From Palsa-360 sp963710315 (lineage in GTDB: Bacteria; Acidobacteriota; Terriglobia; Acidiferrales; UBA7541), in NCBI GenBank assembly GCA_963710315.1, contig CAVPZW010000001.1, positions 62,001 through 126,000 on the forward strand: a stretch of 64,000 bases of DNA, read 5' to 3'. Numbering within the stretch: position 1 is the first letter of the stretch; each line of letters begins with the position of its first letter. The notes under the pieces were generated by a model. The model saw nothing but the letters and a program-made list of their open reading frames with translations, made no database searches and was not told the origin of the DNA. The position numbers were made by a program, and so were the translations under genes. This document shows, piece by piece, positions 1-8,842 of this stretch.

Positions 1-156
1 TTCCGGGATAGGGTTTGACTAGAGTGCGAATCGGAGTAGTAGAGTCCTGACAAGTTAGATGCCCACCATCGTTCCGCGCGAATCGGGAGAGGGTGTAGGA
101 TTTCAGGCGTAAATCTCGGGCCAAAATGAAAAACTGAAGGATAAAAGGAGAAGCAT

Positions 157-714
157 ATGAGCGCTACATCTCCGGGGACAATCGTGAAAGAAGCAATAGG
201 ATGGTCCATTGGGCTCAGTGTGCTTATGATAGTGGCGGGAATACTAGCGATCGCTTCGCCCCTCGCCGCCGGAATCGCCATCAACGTAGTGGTTGCTTGG
301 CTGCTCGTTTTCAGCGGATGCGCCCATCTGGTGTTCGCCTGGCACACGCGAAGCGCTGGAGGCTTTGTCTGGGAGTTGCTACTCGGAATTCTGTACATTT
401 TCATCGGGGGATATCTACTCGTGCATCCGTTGACGGGCTTGGCGTCACTGACGATTGCGCTAGCGATTTATCTGTTCTTGGAGGCGGTCCTGGAGTTTGT
501 TCTGGGATTCACGCTTCGTCCGCTGCCGGGGTCAGGCTGGCTCTTGTTCGACGGGATCGTCACACTCGTCCTCGCTGTCATGATTTGGAGGACGTGGCCG
601 TCGAGCACGGCATGGGTCATTGGCACACTGGTGGGGATCAGCATGTTGTTTAGCGGCACTTCTCGCCTGATGCTTTCTCTGGCCGCGCGAAGCGTCACGA
701 GTAAGCTGCCCTAG
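157..714 (+). CDS. HdeD/DUF308 family membrane protein
   Basis: This is a 185-residue protein made almost entirely of hydrophobic segments, about six predicted membrane helices in pairs, with short polar loops. That is the usual build and length of HdeD/DUF308 proteins, small inner-membrane proteins linked in enterobacteria to acid resistance; the role here is unknown. The ATG is preceded by a strong ribosome binding site (AAGGAG at about 146-151), which fixes the start. The gene stands alone, with a 170-base gap before the rhomboid gene. Family assignment rests on hydrophobic pattern and size rather than on a catalytic motif. Confidence 0.75.
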   Translation: MSATSPGTIVKEAIGWSIGLSVLMIVAGILAIASPLAAGIAINVVVAWLLVFSGCAHLVFAWHTRSAGGFVWELLLGILYIFIGGYLLVHPLTGLASLTIALAIYLFLEAVLEFVLGFTLRPLPGSGWLLFDGIVTLVLAVMIWRTWPSSTAWVIGTLVGISMLFSGTSRLMLSLAARSVTSKLP

Positions 715-884
715 GCCCCGAATGACATCCCCATCGGCGGATTTCAGCGCACGGGCGCTTCGCGCCATTTCTGTGTTGGCAGCCGCGCCCGGATCAAAGA
801 AATTGAACGAAGAAATAGTGCGAAGGTTGGCCGAACCCTGCCGTCGAAACCTGATGTTCATACCGTGAATTGGAGGAAGACATC

Positions 885-1538
885 GTGGGAGGATTGATTC
901 CGTTACGCGACGCTTCCCGGCGCCCGGTGCATTTTCCCATCGTTACGATCTGCATCATTCTCACGAACTTGTTCGTTTTTGTACTTGAACTGAGTGGTGG
1001 TGACGCATTCGTCCTCAAGTGGTCGGCAACTCCCGCAAACATTATTGCTGGCCATCACTGGATCACCATTCTGACGGCCATGTTCATGCACGGCAGTTGG
1101 TCGCACATACTAGGGAACATGGTGTTCTTGTGGGCCTTTGGCCCCGAGATCGAAGATGCCATGAACCCGCTGCGCTATTTGGCTTTTTACGTTGTCGGTG
1201 GGCTGGTGGCTATGATGGCCCAGGTCGCGGTCAGCCCGAGCTCCACAGTTCCCACGCTGGGTGCGAGTGGCGCAATTGCCGCGGTCATGGGGGCATTTCT
1301 GGTGACATTCCCTCGCGATGAGATTCGCGCACTCCTGATCATCTTCGTGTTTGTGCGTGTCACGTTCATTCCGGCTGCGCTTCTCATTGGCTTCTGGTTC
1401 CTCACCCAGCTCGTTAATGTTGGGTCGGTGGCAGCGGTCCAGACGGGCGGAGTGGCTTACGTGGCTCACGTTGGCGGTGTTATCTTTGGAGCTGCTACCG
1501 CGCGCCTGTTTGAGGACCCGCGCCGTCTGGCCGCCTAG
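885..1538 (+). CDS. Rhomboid family intramembrane serine protease
   Basis: A polytopic membrane protein of 217 residues with rhomboid signatures. HGSWSHILGNM lies in the second helix region (the HxxxN element), GASGAIAAVMG contains the catalytic Ser in the GxSG motif, and a His in AHVGG of the last helix completes the Ser-His dyad. Rhomboids cleave substrate membrane helices inside the bilayer; the substrate cannot be inferred. I chose the GTG at 885 because GGAGG at 872-876 sits 8 bases upstream. An in-frame TTG at 870 would overlap that site. The next gene starts 11 bases downstream, so co-transcription is possible. Confidence 0.9.
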   Translation: MGGLIPLRDASRRPVHFPIVTICIILTNLFVFVLELSGGDAFVLKWSATPANIIAGHHWITILTAMFMHGSWSHILGNMVFLWAFGPEIEDAMNPLRYLAFYVVGGLVAMMAQVAVSPSSTVPTLGASGAIAAVMGAFLVTFPRDEIRALLIIFVFVRVTFIPAALLIGFWFLTQLVNVGSVAAVQTGGVAYVAHVGGVIFGAATARLFEDPRRLAA

Positions 1539-1548
1539 GGCGCATACC

Positions 1549-2607
1549 ATGCGAACGGATGCAAAAGAAGTGCCCGTCGCGATTGCTGCATTGCTGGTCA
1601 TGATTGCCATTGCCGTCCTGCCCGGCTCTGCTCAGTCGACTCCTGACCTGCAATCATTTTTTCGGCAGAACATCGGACTGAGCCAGGATCAGATCGCCGC
1701 CATCCGAGACGGGCAGCCAGTCACGAAAGCCCTGGCGTCCCGTACGCCGGCCGAGGTCTTCTTGTTCGGCGCGGTCTACATCCATGCCGCCCCCGAGAGC
1801 TACATCCAGTTTGCCCGCGATTTCGATCGCCTTCGGAAGCTGCCCAACTATCTAGCGCTCGGAGCATTCAGCAATCCTCCGCAGCCTTCTGACTTCAAGG
1901 GTTTTTCGTTCGACAGCGATGACATCCAGGCTTTGAAGAATTGCAAGCCCGGTGACTGCCTGATTCAGATGCCTGCGAGCTCCATCGAAGAGCTTCGCCG
2001 GTCCATCAACTGGTCTGCCACCGACGCCAACGAACAAGTGAATCAACTCCTGCAGAAGACGGCAATGCAGCGTCTGCTTGCATACCAGCGCGAGGGCAAT
2101 CAAGTCCTAGGGGTCTATAACGATAAGCGTAACCCGACCGAGGTCCCCCAGCAGTTTGCCTACATGCTCAGCTACAGAAACGCCTTGCCTGAGCAACTGC
2201 CGGATTTCTATCGGTACCTTCTTGCTTATCCTGATGCAAAGCCTGCGAACGTCGAAGACACGTTCTATTGGGCAAAGGTGAAATTCGGATTGAAGCCGAC
2301 GCTGCGTGTCGTGCATATAGTGACGATGCGTGGGAGCCCTGATGACCCAGTTGCATATGCCATCGCCGAAAAGCAGCTCTATTCGAGCCACTACTTCGAG
2401 ACCGCGTTGGACGTCTCCTTCTGTATCCGCGGAAGTGAGGACCCGACGCAACCGGGGTTCTATCTAATCATGGCCATGGGTTCTGAGCAGGCAGGTCTAA
2501 CTGGTGTCAAGGGATCGGTCGTTCGAAAGGACGCGGTCGGCCGCTCGGTATCATCTCTCCAAAAGTCACTGACGCTAATCAAGACCACCCTGGAAGGTGA
2601 CCAGTAG
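1549..2607 (+). CDS. Secreted protein of unknown function
   Basis: A 352-residue protein with an N-terminal signal peptide (hydrophobic stretch about residues 9-24, ending near GSAQS). The mature part has no motif I recognise. It contains a Cys pair (NCKPGDC), a YIHAAPESYIQFARDFDRL segment and a C-terminal FYLIMAMGSEQAGLTG stretch. The open frame extends upstream to 1351 over the rhomboid gene, but the ATG at 1549 directly begins the signal peptide and lies 11 bases after the rhomboid stop, so I place the start there. It is probably periplasmic or outer-membrane associated; function not assigned. Confidence 0.75.
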   Translation: MRTDAKEVPVAIAALLVMIAIAVLPGSAQSTPDLQSFFRQNIGLSQDQIAAIRDGQPVTKALASRTPAEVFLFGAVYIHAAPESYIQFARDFDRLRKLPNYLALGAFSNPPQPSDFKGFSFDSDDIQALKNCKPGDCLIQMPASSIEELRRSINWSATDANEQVNQLLQKTAMQRLLAYQREGNQVLGVYNDKRNPTEVPQQFAYMLSYRNALPEQLPDFYRYLLAYPDAKPANVEDTFYWAKVKFGLKPTLRVVHIVTMRGSPDDPVAYAIAEKQLYSSHYFETALDVSFCIRGSEDPTQPGFYLIMAMGSEQAGLTGVKGSVVRKDAVGRSVSSLQKSLTLIKTTLEGDQ

Positions 2608-2704
2608 GACCTGGGAGATGCGCATCGGGCTGCGTTGGTTCCAGCGCGTTCGTGTGGCATTGAAGGCACCTTCTCAGCAATTCACGCGCGCGATGCTGGG
2701 AAAT

Positions 2705-2730
2705 CCGTGGGGGCGTCCCGCACGCCACGG
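2705..2730 (-). terminator. Stem-loop downstream of tRNA-Leu
   Basis: An inverted repeat (CCGTGG ... CCACGG with inner GCGT/ACGC pairing) lies 16 bases beyond the 3' end of the minus-strand tRNA. No T-tract follows, so it may serve RNA processing or weak termination rather than being a classical intrinsic terminator. Confidence 0.3.
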
Positions 2731-2745
2731 GCAACCTTGAAACGA

Positions 2746-2831
2746 TGGTGCCGGAGGAGGGAGTCGAACCCACACGGCCTTGCGACCAACGGATTTTGAG
2801 TCCGCCGCGTCTGCCATTCCGCCACTCCGGC
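2746..2831 (-). tRNA. tRNA-Leu (anticodon CAA)
   Basis: On the minus strand the acceptor arms GCCGGAG and CTCCGGC pair perfectly over seven positions, followed by discriminator A and an encoded CCA. The anticodon arm has the loop CTCAAAA with anticodon CAA, reading UUG leucine. The T arm contains GGTTCGACTCC. The extra arm is long (class II), giving 86 bases including CCA, typical of tRNA-Leu. It stands alone between a secreted-protein gene and the broken MFS gene. Confidence 0.96.
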
Positions 2832-2840
2832 TTGCCATAG

Positions 2841-2868
2841 ATTCTACACGACACGCGGCGCTTGCCAA
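2841..2868 (-). promoter_or_regulatory. Putative sigma70-type promoter of tRNA-Leu
   Basis: On the minus strand TTGGCA (2863-2868) and TAGAAT (2841-2846) are separated by 16 bases, and the -10 box ends 9 bases before the tRNA 5' end. Both boxes resemble the housekeeping consensus. Confidence 0.55.
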
Positions 2869-3008
2869 AGCCTTGCTCGAAAGGCGCTCTCTGACTACAC
2901 TGCGCATCACGCGAGCGGAGCCGGCCAATCCACACGCGCGATCCCCGCGCGCAAATATCATGGCCTGCAAAACCGACAGCTCGCAGTTGACAACGTCGCG
3001 AAGCACCA

Positions 3009-4264
3009 TTGCGCCGGCGCATCGGCGAGCAGCAATCGCACGGCCCTCCTCCGACTGGCGCGCTGGGATTCTGGAGCCTGATCGTCACGCAATTTCAGGG
3101 AGCGTTCAACGACAATGCCCTGAAGTTTCTGGTCATCTATCTCATCGTCGAGCGCAACTTCCCTGACGATCGTGCGCGACCGCTTCGTTCTGCTGGTGGG
3201 CGCGCTGTTTGCTCTTCCCGTTCATTTTCTTTTCGCTGGCGGGCGGATATTTTGCCGACCGTTACAGCAAGCGCACCGTCACGATCGGCACAAAATTGTT
3301 TGAGATCGGCGTGATGACTGTTTGCGCATCGCCGCGCTGGCCGCCGGAAATCTGCCCATGGAGGCCGCCGCCGTTTTTCTGATCAGCACACAGGGCGCGC
3401 TTGTTCGGCCCGTCGAAGTACGGCCTGCTGCCGGAGTTGCTTCCGGAAAAGGAACTCTCCTGGGGCAACGGCGTCATCGAACTCGGCACGTTCCTCGCGG
3501 CGATTACGGCAACGATGGCCGCAGGATTTCTGGCCGATCGCGTTTCGAGGCCGGCAGTTCTGGTCCGGCGTGATTCTTCTGGCGTTCACGTTGGTCGGCC
3601 TGCTCACAAGCTTGGGAATTTCGCGCGTGCCTGCGGCCGATCCCGCGCGGCGATTTCGAGCCAATCCGTTCGCCGATCTCGGCGGGCAGCTCCGCATCAT
3701 CGCGCGGGATCGCGTTCTCGGCTGGGCCGTGGCGGGCAACACGTATCTGTGGTTTCTGGCGGCGCTGCTGCAATTTGTGATCGTGATCTACGGGCACGAC
3801 GTACTGCGCGTGAACGAAACGCAGATCAGCTACCTGCAGGCCGCCGTGGGAATCGGCATCGGAGTGGGAAGCCTCGTTGCAGGCTACCTGTCCGCGGAAA
3901 AATCGAATACGGGCTGGTTCCGCTGGGCGCGATTGGGGATGACCGTGTTCGGTTTCTTGTCTCGCGGCATGGACTGGGCATCTGGCCGGTGCGCGACCGA
4001 ATCTTGCTTGCTGGGATTTTTCGGCGGCTTCTACGCAGTTCCTCTCAACGCGCTGATCCAGCACCGCCCAGGCCAGAGGAAAAGGGCGGCGTCATCGCGG
4101 CGGCGAATCTTCTTTCATTCGTCGGCGTATTCCTTGCGGCGGGAATCTATTTTGCGCTCTCCTCGCTGGCACAAGTTTCCCCCGGAGGAATGTTTCTCGC
4201 CGGAGCCATTTTGACTTTGGCCGCTACATTCCACGCGATTTTTCTGCGGCCAAATTCTGAGTAG
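3009..4264 (+). pseudogene. MFS transporter, LplT-like, multiply frameshifted
   Basis: Joining frames gives one transporter of about 410 residues. GFWSLIVTQFQGAFNDNALK matches the start of LplT-type lysophospholipid transporters, FADRYSKRTVTIGTK is the first cytoplasmic loop, FGPSKYGLLPELLPEKELSW matches LplT, and the C-terminus reads through LLSFVGVFLAAGIYFALS. Reading switches frame near 3170, 3222, 3325, 3400, 3550, 3980 and 4080. At least three switches (about 3222, 3400, 3550) are single extra bases. All transmembrane blocks survive, so sequence error is as likely as decay. LplT normally flips lysophospholipids across the inner membrane. The exact start is unclear (TTG at 3009 or a nearby codon). 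Confidence 0.8.
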
Positions 4265-4337
4265 ATGCACAGGCATCGCGATCTCGTGCGAAGATCGTGA
4301 AATCGCGACGAACAGCAATGGTTGGTTATGCGGCGGA

Positions 4338-4428
4338 AAAACCCCGGGTCTGAAGACCCGCGCTACAGCAGCCGGAGTTTTTGTGGCCCGCCGCTTTTTG
4401 TAGCCCGCCTCTTTAGAGGCGGGGGTTC
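4338..4428. repeat. Palindromic intergenic repeats at the mlaD 3' end
   Basis: Several short palindromes stand in a row: CCGGGTCTGAAGACCCG and CCCGCCTCTTTAGAGGCGGG, separated by TAGCCCGC/TGGCCCGC units. They fill the gap between the MFS remnant and mlaD, which converge here. They resemble but do not match the GGCTTCAGCC family seen further on. A role as a bidirectional terminator is possible. Confidence 0.6.
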
Positions 4429-4450
4429 TTTCAGTCGAGAGAACCGTGGC

Positions 4451-5536
4451 CTAGAAGATAGAGAATTTTACGTGCAGGAATTTCTTGGGGTTCTTGCGAA
4501 AATCGGCGATCAGCAGACGCGAGTCACCGGCAAGCCCCGTGAAGTTGTCGTAGAATTTGGGGTCCTCGAAAAATTTTCCGATGGTGTTTTGGTTGGAATT
4601 CATTTTGGCTGTCGCGCTGGACAAGTTCTCTCCTGCCTGCTTGTATTGCACAAACAAGGAATCGTCCGTGGCAAGCTTTCCGAGAGTGCCCTTGCCGGCG
4701 CGCACATCCGTAAGCAGCGCATTGCTGTTGTCGATTAGCCGCTTGGCGCTTTCATGGATACCGGAGTCATAGACGAGCTTGCCGATCGTGCCCTGCTGGT
4801 TCTGCACGGCTTCCAGCACGTTGTCCACGCGGCCTGCCACGGAATCCACGCGATTGTACATTTCGTCGTCGGTGACCAGCTTCCCGAGCGTACCCTTTCC
4901 GGCTTGAATATCGGCCATCATGTGGTCCAGGTTTCCCAGCGTGCTGTTCAGGCGATTATAAGCGCTCTCGTCGACCATGAATTTGCCCAGCGAACCCTTG
5001 CCGTTTCGCACATCGGTGAGGACTGCATTGGCTTGCTTGGTGATCGAGCTAAGACTGTCCATAAGGTCGGCGCTGCGCTCCACAACTTGCTTTAGAGCCT
5101 TCTCTTCCCGGCCAGGTATTTCATCATCGTTTTCGAGGACTCGCCCGACATATCCGCGGTCGATATCCACATACCGATTACCAAGCAACCCTTCGGTGAT
5201 GAGTCCGGCGGAGGAATCCGTGCGAACATAGGTTTGAAACGATTTCTGGATGCGCAGATCGATTTCAATATTCCTCTCTTTCGACACTGGTGCGCCGGGT
5301 TTAGGAAGGGCAATCAGGATTTTTTCCACATTGCCGACTTCGACGCCATCCACGCGGACGGGAGCGCCGATGGTCAGTCCATCCACTTCAGGCAGGAAGG
5401 CGCGCAGCCGGTATTTCGGACCCCAACCGCTGGCCCCGGTCACATAGAAAATAACCACGGCCAGCAACACGGCTCCGGCCATGACAAACAATCCAACTCG
5501 GAGTTCGGTCCACGTCAATTGTTTGTGTTGCGCCAT
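4451..5536 (-). CDS. mlaD: MlaD-type MCE domain lipid-binding protein
   Basis: A 361-residue protein with one N-terminal membrane helix (about residues 12-32), then an MCE domain (about 40-130, with GAPVRVDGVEVGNVEKI and AGLITEGLLGNRYVDI). It is the periplasmic lipid-binding subunit of an MlaFED-type ABC system, which moves phospholipids between the two membranes. The C-terminal half holds five copies of a repeat built on GKGTLGKL..D, with the central Gly or Asn at residues 181, 215, 249, 283 and 317: an exact 34-residue period. This probably forms a helical tube or coiled coil bridging the periplasm. It is the last gene of mlaE-mlaF-mlaD, 42 bases after mlaF. Confidence 0.9.
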   Translation of the reverse strand: MAQHKQLTWTELRVGLFVMAGAVLLAVVIFYVTGASGWGPKYRLRAFLPEVDGLTIGAPVRVDGVEVGNVEKILIALPKPGAPVSKERNIEIDLRIQKSFQTYVRTDSSAGLITEGLLGNRYVDIDRGYVGRVLENDDEIPGREEKALKQVVERSADLMDSLSSITKQANAVLTDVRNGKGSLGKFMVDESAYNRLNSTLGNLDHMMADIQAGKGTLGKLVTDDEMYNRVDSVAGRVDNVLEAVQNQQGTIGKLVYDSGIHESAKRLIDNSNALLTDVRAGKGTLGKLATDDSLFVQYKQAGENLSSATAKMNSNQNTIGKFFEDPKFYDNFTGLAGDSRLLIADFRKNPKKFLHVKFSIF

Positions 5537-5578
5537 CGGTGCTCCTCCTGGACGAAATACCGCACAACATCCTAAACA

Positions 5579-6397
5579 TTACAACAAAAAGCGCCGTAAG
5601 TACTCGTCGCTGGAATTCGCCAGCTCGGGCGGACTTCCCTCGAAGTAAGCTTTCCCGTCGCGAAGCACTACGAAATTGGTGGCCGCGCCGGAGGTCCGCG
5701 AGGCTCCGTTATGGGCAACGGGCACGACGCGGCCGGACTCGCCGTCAAAGCGGTAACTGGCCAGGCCGAATGCGTCCTGCAAGCGGTGCGTGGCCAGCAA
5801 CGCGGTAACCCCTTGCGTGTCGCGCAGGCGCAGAATCAAGGTGATGATCGTTTGCGAAGTCACGGGATCGAGGCCCGCCGTGGGAGAATCGTAGAGGACA
5901 ACTCGGGGCCGCGACACAAGAGCGCGCGCGATCGAAACGCGCCGCTTCATGCCGCCCGAAAGTTCGGAAGGCAATTTGTCCAGAGTGTCTTCCATCTCCA
6001 CGAATCGCAGCGATTCGCGCACGCGCGGCTCGATCTCCTGCTCGTCCACATGTTCCTCGCGCAGGCAGTAGGCCACATTTTCCGCGACCGTGAGAGAGTC
6101 AAACAGCGCGCCCTCCTGAAATACGAATCCGATATTGCGGCGGAACGCGAGCAATTCCTTCTCCGACATGCGGCCCAGATCGTGGCCCAGCATTTGCACC
6201 GTTCCCGAATCCGGCTGGATCAAGCCCGCCGCCAGTTTCAGGATGAGCGTTTTTCCGGAACCGCTTTCTCCGATCAAAATTTTCGTTTCACGGGGAGCCA
6301 CGGAAAAGGAAAGGCCATCCAGCACGTTGCCTTTGTCGAAACCAATGCGGACGTTTGCGAGGGAAAGAATGGGTTCGCTGGCTGCGTTCGCGCTCAT
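5579..6397 (-). CDS. mlaF: ABC transporter ATP-binding protein, MlaF type
   Basis: A 272-residue ABC ATPase. Walker A GESGSGKT is at about residues 38-45, the signature is LSGGMKRRV, Walker B is VVLYDSPTAGLDP, and the switch His is in ATHRLQDA. The YDSPTAGLDP form is typical of MlaF/Ttg2A. It powers the MlaE permease in phospholipid transport. I start at the ATG at 6397 (MSANAAS...). The open frame continues to 6517, but that part overlaps mlaE and looks like non-coding sequence. It sits between mlaE and mlaD in the same operon. Confidence 0.92.
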   Translation of the reverse strand: MSANAASEPILSLANVRIGFDKGNVLDGLSFSVAPRETKILIGESGSGKTLILKLAAGLIQPDSGTVQMLGHDLGRMSEKELLAFRRNIGFVFQEGALFDSLTVAENVAYCLREEHVDEQEIEPRVRESLRFVEMEDTLDKLPSELSGGMKRRVSIARALVSRPRVVLYDSPTAGLDPVTSQTIITLILRLRDTQGVTALLATHRLQDAFGLASYRFDGESGRVVPVAHNGASRTSGAATNFVVLRDGKAYFEGSPPELANSSDEYLRRFLL

Positions 6398-6497
6398 TCT
6401 GAAATGATGCGCCCACGCCGTGGTGCAACCGGAGGCACATTCATGACCGCAATTATAGATGGAAAAGTACTTCGTGCGGGGACGATTGCAACTTTGC

Positions 6498-7325
6498 TCA
6501 GAAAACGTGTCCTGCAAGGTACAGCATCAGCTTGGTCAGGAAGAAGTTGGAAACCAGAATGACCACGGAAGCGGTGACCACCGCTTGCGTGGTCGCTCGC
6601 CCTACCCCTTGCGTTCCGCCCCTTACCGACAATCCTTGATAGCATCCAACCGTGGCGATGATGAAGCCGAAGACAATCGGCTTGGTAAACCCTTGCACCA
6701 GATCGGAAAACTCCAATGTATCGATCGCGCGAGTCCAAAACGAGACTGCGCCCAGCCGTAGCGTGAAAGACGCCATAATGTATCCGCCAATCAGTCCCAG
6801 GAAATCCGCCATGGCTGTCAGCAGAGGCAACATCAGAACCGTCGCCACCATGCGCGGCGTCACCAGCTTGCGGATGGGATCGGTGCCCATGGCGCGCATG
6901 GCATCGACCTGCTCGGTCACAATCATCGATCCCAATTCCGAGGCCATCCCCGAAGCGTTGCGCCCCGCCACTAGCAGGCCGGTGATCGACGGCCCCAATT
7001 CGCGGACTAATGCCAGCGAAACCACGTCCGCCGTAAGCGCCGTTTGCCCGAACCTCTCGAATTGCGCGGCGGTTTGCAACACCATGACCGCGCCAATAAA
7101 AAAGCCGGTCAGCAGAACGATCGGCAGCGATCCGACGCCAATAATGTCCATCTGATCCAAAATATCGGAAGCGTAGTAAGGAGGGTTAAGCAGCCTGGTG
7201 ACTGAGCGGGCCGACAGCAGCGAGTATTCCTGCACGTGCAGGATCCAGCGCTTGGCTCCTTCCATAAGCGCCTCAGCTACCGAAATTGCAGCAGGCTCAA
7301 TGAGTTTGGGGTCGGTGGTAGCCAT
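6498..7325 (-). CDS. mlaE: ABC transporter permease, MlaE type
   Basis: A 275-residue inner-membrane permease of the MlaE/YrbE family. There are about five or six membrane helices and the family hallmark ALVRELGPSITGLLVAGRNA, followed by MIVTEQVDAMRAMGTDP, the coupling region for MlaF. It forms the channel of the phospholipid transporter. The ATG at 7325 (MATTDPK...) is chosen; a TTG at 7349 in frame has no ribosome binding site. First gene of mlaEFD, divergent from aroC, with a good promoter match upstream. Confidence 0.93.
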   Translation of the reverse strand: MATTDPKLIEPAAISVAEALMEGAKRWILHVQEYSLLSARSVTRLLNPPYYASDILDQMDIIGVGSLPIVLLTGFFIGAVMVLQTAAQFERFGQTALTADVVSLALVRELGPSITGLLVAGRNASGMASELGSMIVTEQVDAMRAMGTDPIRKLVTPRMVATVLMLPLLTAMADFLGLIGGYIMASFTLRLGAVSFWTRAIDTLEFSDLVQGFTKPIVFGFIIATVGCYQGLSVRGGTQGVGRATTQAVVTASVVILVSNFFLTKLMLYLAGHVF

Positions 7326-7369
7326 CGGTCGCGGTCGGACGTCCCTCAAGCACTGTTGAGTTCCGAAAC

Positions 7370-7398
7370 AGCGTACTGGTAGCGGGAAGGCACGTCAA
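7370..7398 (-). promoter_or_regulatory. Putative promoter of mlaEFD
   Basis: On the minus strand TTGACG (7393-7398) is followed after 17 bases by TACGCT (7370-7375). The -35 box matches the consensus at five of six positions and the spacing is ideal; the -10 box is weaker. Transcription would start about 38 bases before the mlaE ATG. Confidence 0.5.
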
Positions 7399-7466
7399 GC
7401 AGCGTAAATTCTTGCCAGCACAGCTAAGGAGTGTCTGCCCTGCGGATCGTCGCCACGTATCACCGC

Positions 7467-7495
7467 TTTACGCGCCGTGCAGGGTCCGATAGAAT
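7467..7495 (+). promoter_or_regulatory. Putative promoter of aroC with very short leader
   Basis: TTTACG (7467-7472) and TAGAAT (7490-7495) are 17 bases apart. The -10 box ends only 12 bases before the aroC ATG, and no ribosome binding site is visible, so the transcript would be leaderless or nearly so. Confidence 0.4.
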
Positions 7496-7507
7496 GTCGA
7501 GCCTTCC

Positions 7508-8680
7508 ATGATTCGCTTTGTTACAGCGGGGGAATCACACGGCCAGGCGCTGATCGCATGGATCAGCGGCGTGCCCGCGGGTGTGCCCATCGACTTCGAA
7601 TTCGTGCAGCGGGAGCTGCACCGGCGGCAGTTGGGCCATGGCCGCGGCGGGCGGCAGAAGATCGAAAAGGACCGCGTCGAATTCCTGTCCGGCGTGCGGC
7701 ATGGGCAAACCATCGGCGCCCCCATCGCCCTGCGCATCGAGAATCGAGACTGGGCCAACTGGGAAAAGTCGCTCTCCGTTGAAAAGCTTCCCGAGTCCGA
7801 GAGTGCCGAGCGGCACCTGACCGCGCCTCGCCCAGGCCACGCGGATCTGGCCGGCTCCATGAAATTCAATTTGCACGATGCGCGATACATTCTGGAGCGC
7901 GCATCGGCCCGCGAGACTGCCGCGCGCGTGGCAGCCGGCGCGATAGCAAAAATGGTGCTCCGGCAGCTCGACTGCGAGGTGTTGAGCCACGTCGTCGCAT
8001 TGGGTAAGGCGCGCCTCGCGCGTGTCGCCACGTGGAGCGAGATTCAGGCCATCTGCAGCAATCTGGATTCGCCCTTGCGCTGCGTGGATGCCGAAACCGA
8101 AGCCCAAATGAAGAATGAAGTGGACACGGTGCACCGCGCCGGGAACACGGTGGGCGGAATCTTCGAGGTTGTGGCGCACAACGTTGTCACCGGGCTAGGC
8201 TCACACGCGCAGTGGGACGAAAAGCTCGACGCGCGTCTGGCGCAGGCTGTGATGTCGATTCAAGCGGTGAAGGGCGTGGAGATCGGCGCGGGAATCGCGG
8301 CGGCCACTTCCTACGGCTCCGAAGTGATGGACGAAATCGGATATGACCCCACCGCCAAACAATTCACGCGCGCATCCAATCGCGCGGGAGGCCTCGAGGG
8401 CGGCATCACCAACGGCGAAGACGTGATCGTGCGCGGTTACCTGAAGCCAATTTCCACGCTGCGAACGCCGCTGGGCACGGTGGACATGGTAACCAAGCAT
8501 CCCGTTTCCGCCGCCTACGAACGCTCCGACGTGTGCGTGGTTCCCGCCGGCGGAGTGGTCGGCGAAGCCATGGTTTCCTTGGTGCTGGCGCAAGCCATGG
8601 TGGAAAAATTCGGCGGCGACTCGCTGCTGGAGATGCGCCGCAATTTCGACGGATACTTGCGGCAGTTGAAGGAATTCTGA
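7508..8680 (+). CDS. aroC: Chorismate synthase
   Basis: A 390-residue protein that starts FVTAGESHGQALIAWISGVP, the FMN-binding signature of chorismate synthase, followed by RRQLGHGRGGRQKIEKD, and later GRASARETAARVAAGAIAK-like and GGITNGEDVIVRGYLKPIST blocks. It converts 5-enolpyruvylshikimate 3-phosphate to chorismate, the last shared step of aromatic amino acid synthesis, and needs reduced flavin. Length is normal for the family. The ATG at 7508 lies close behind a -10 box. The TGA stop falls inside the inverted-repeat element that begins at 8678. Confidence 0.97.
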   Translation: MIRFVTAGESHGQALIAWISGVPAGVPIDFEFVQRELHRRQLGHGRGGRQKIEKDRVEFLSGVRHGQTIGAPIALRIENRDWANWEKSLSVEKLPESESAERHLTAPRPGHADLAGSMKFNLHDARYILERASARETAARVAAGAIAKMVLRQLDCEVLSHVVALGKARLARVATWSEIQAICSNLDSPLRCVDAETEAQMKNEVDTVHRAGNTVGGIFEVVAHNVVTGLGSHAQWDEKLDARLAQAVMSIQAVKGVEIGAGIAAATSYGSEVMDEIGYDPTAKQFTRASNRAGGLEGGITNGEDVIVRGYLKPISTLRTPLGTVDMVTKHPVSAAYERSDVCVVPAGGVVGEAMVSLVLAQAMVEKFGGDSLLEMRRNFDGYLRQLKEF

Positions 8681-8819
8681 TCCACAGATAAACACAGATG
8701 AACACAGATAAACACAAAAGAGCAAATCGATTGCCTTTCTGTCTTCGTCAGTTCTTATCTGCTGGTGTCAGTTTTTTTCCTGTCTTTATCTGGGTTTATC
8801 TGTGTTCATCTGTGGATCA
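8678..8819. repeat. Inverted-repeat element, CACAGATAAACACAGATG type
   Basis: The left end is built of tandem (A)CACAGAT(A/G)A units beginning TGATCCACAGAT; the right end is its inverted copy, ending ATCTGTGGATCA. The unpaired middle is about 60 bases. The element starts with the TGA that ends aroC and ends 23 bases before def. A related element lies at 25190-25353. No protein is encoded. Confidence 0.85.
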
Positions 8820-8842
8820 AACGAATCGAGTGAGTGCCTGAG

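Noticed and set aside
1351..1548. N-terminal extension of the secreted protein at 1549
   Set aside because: It overlaps the rhomboid gene in another frame and would put the signal peptide inside the protein.
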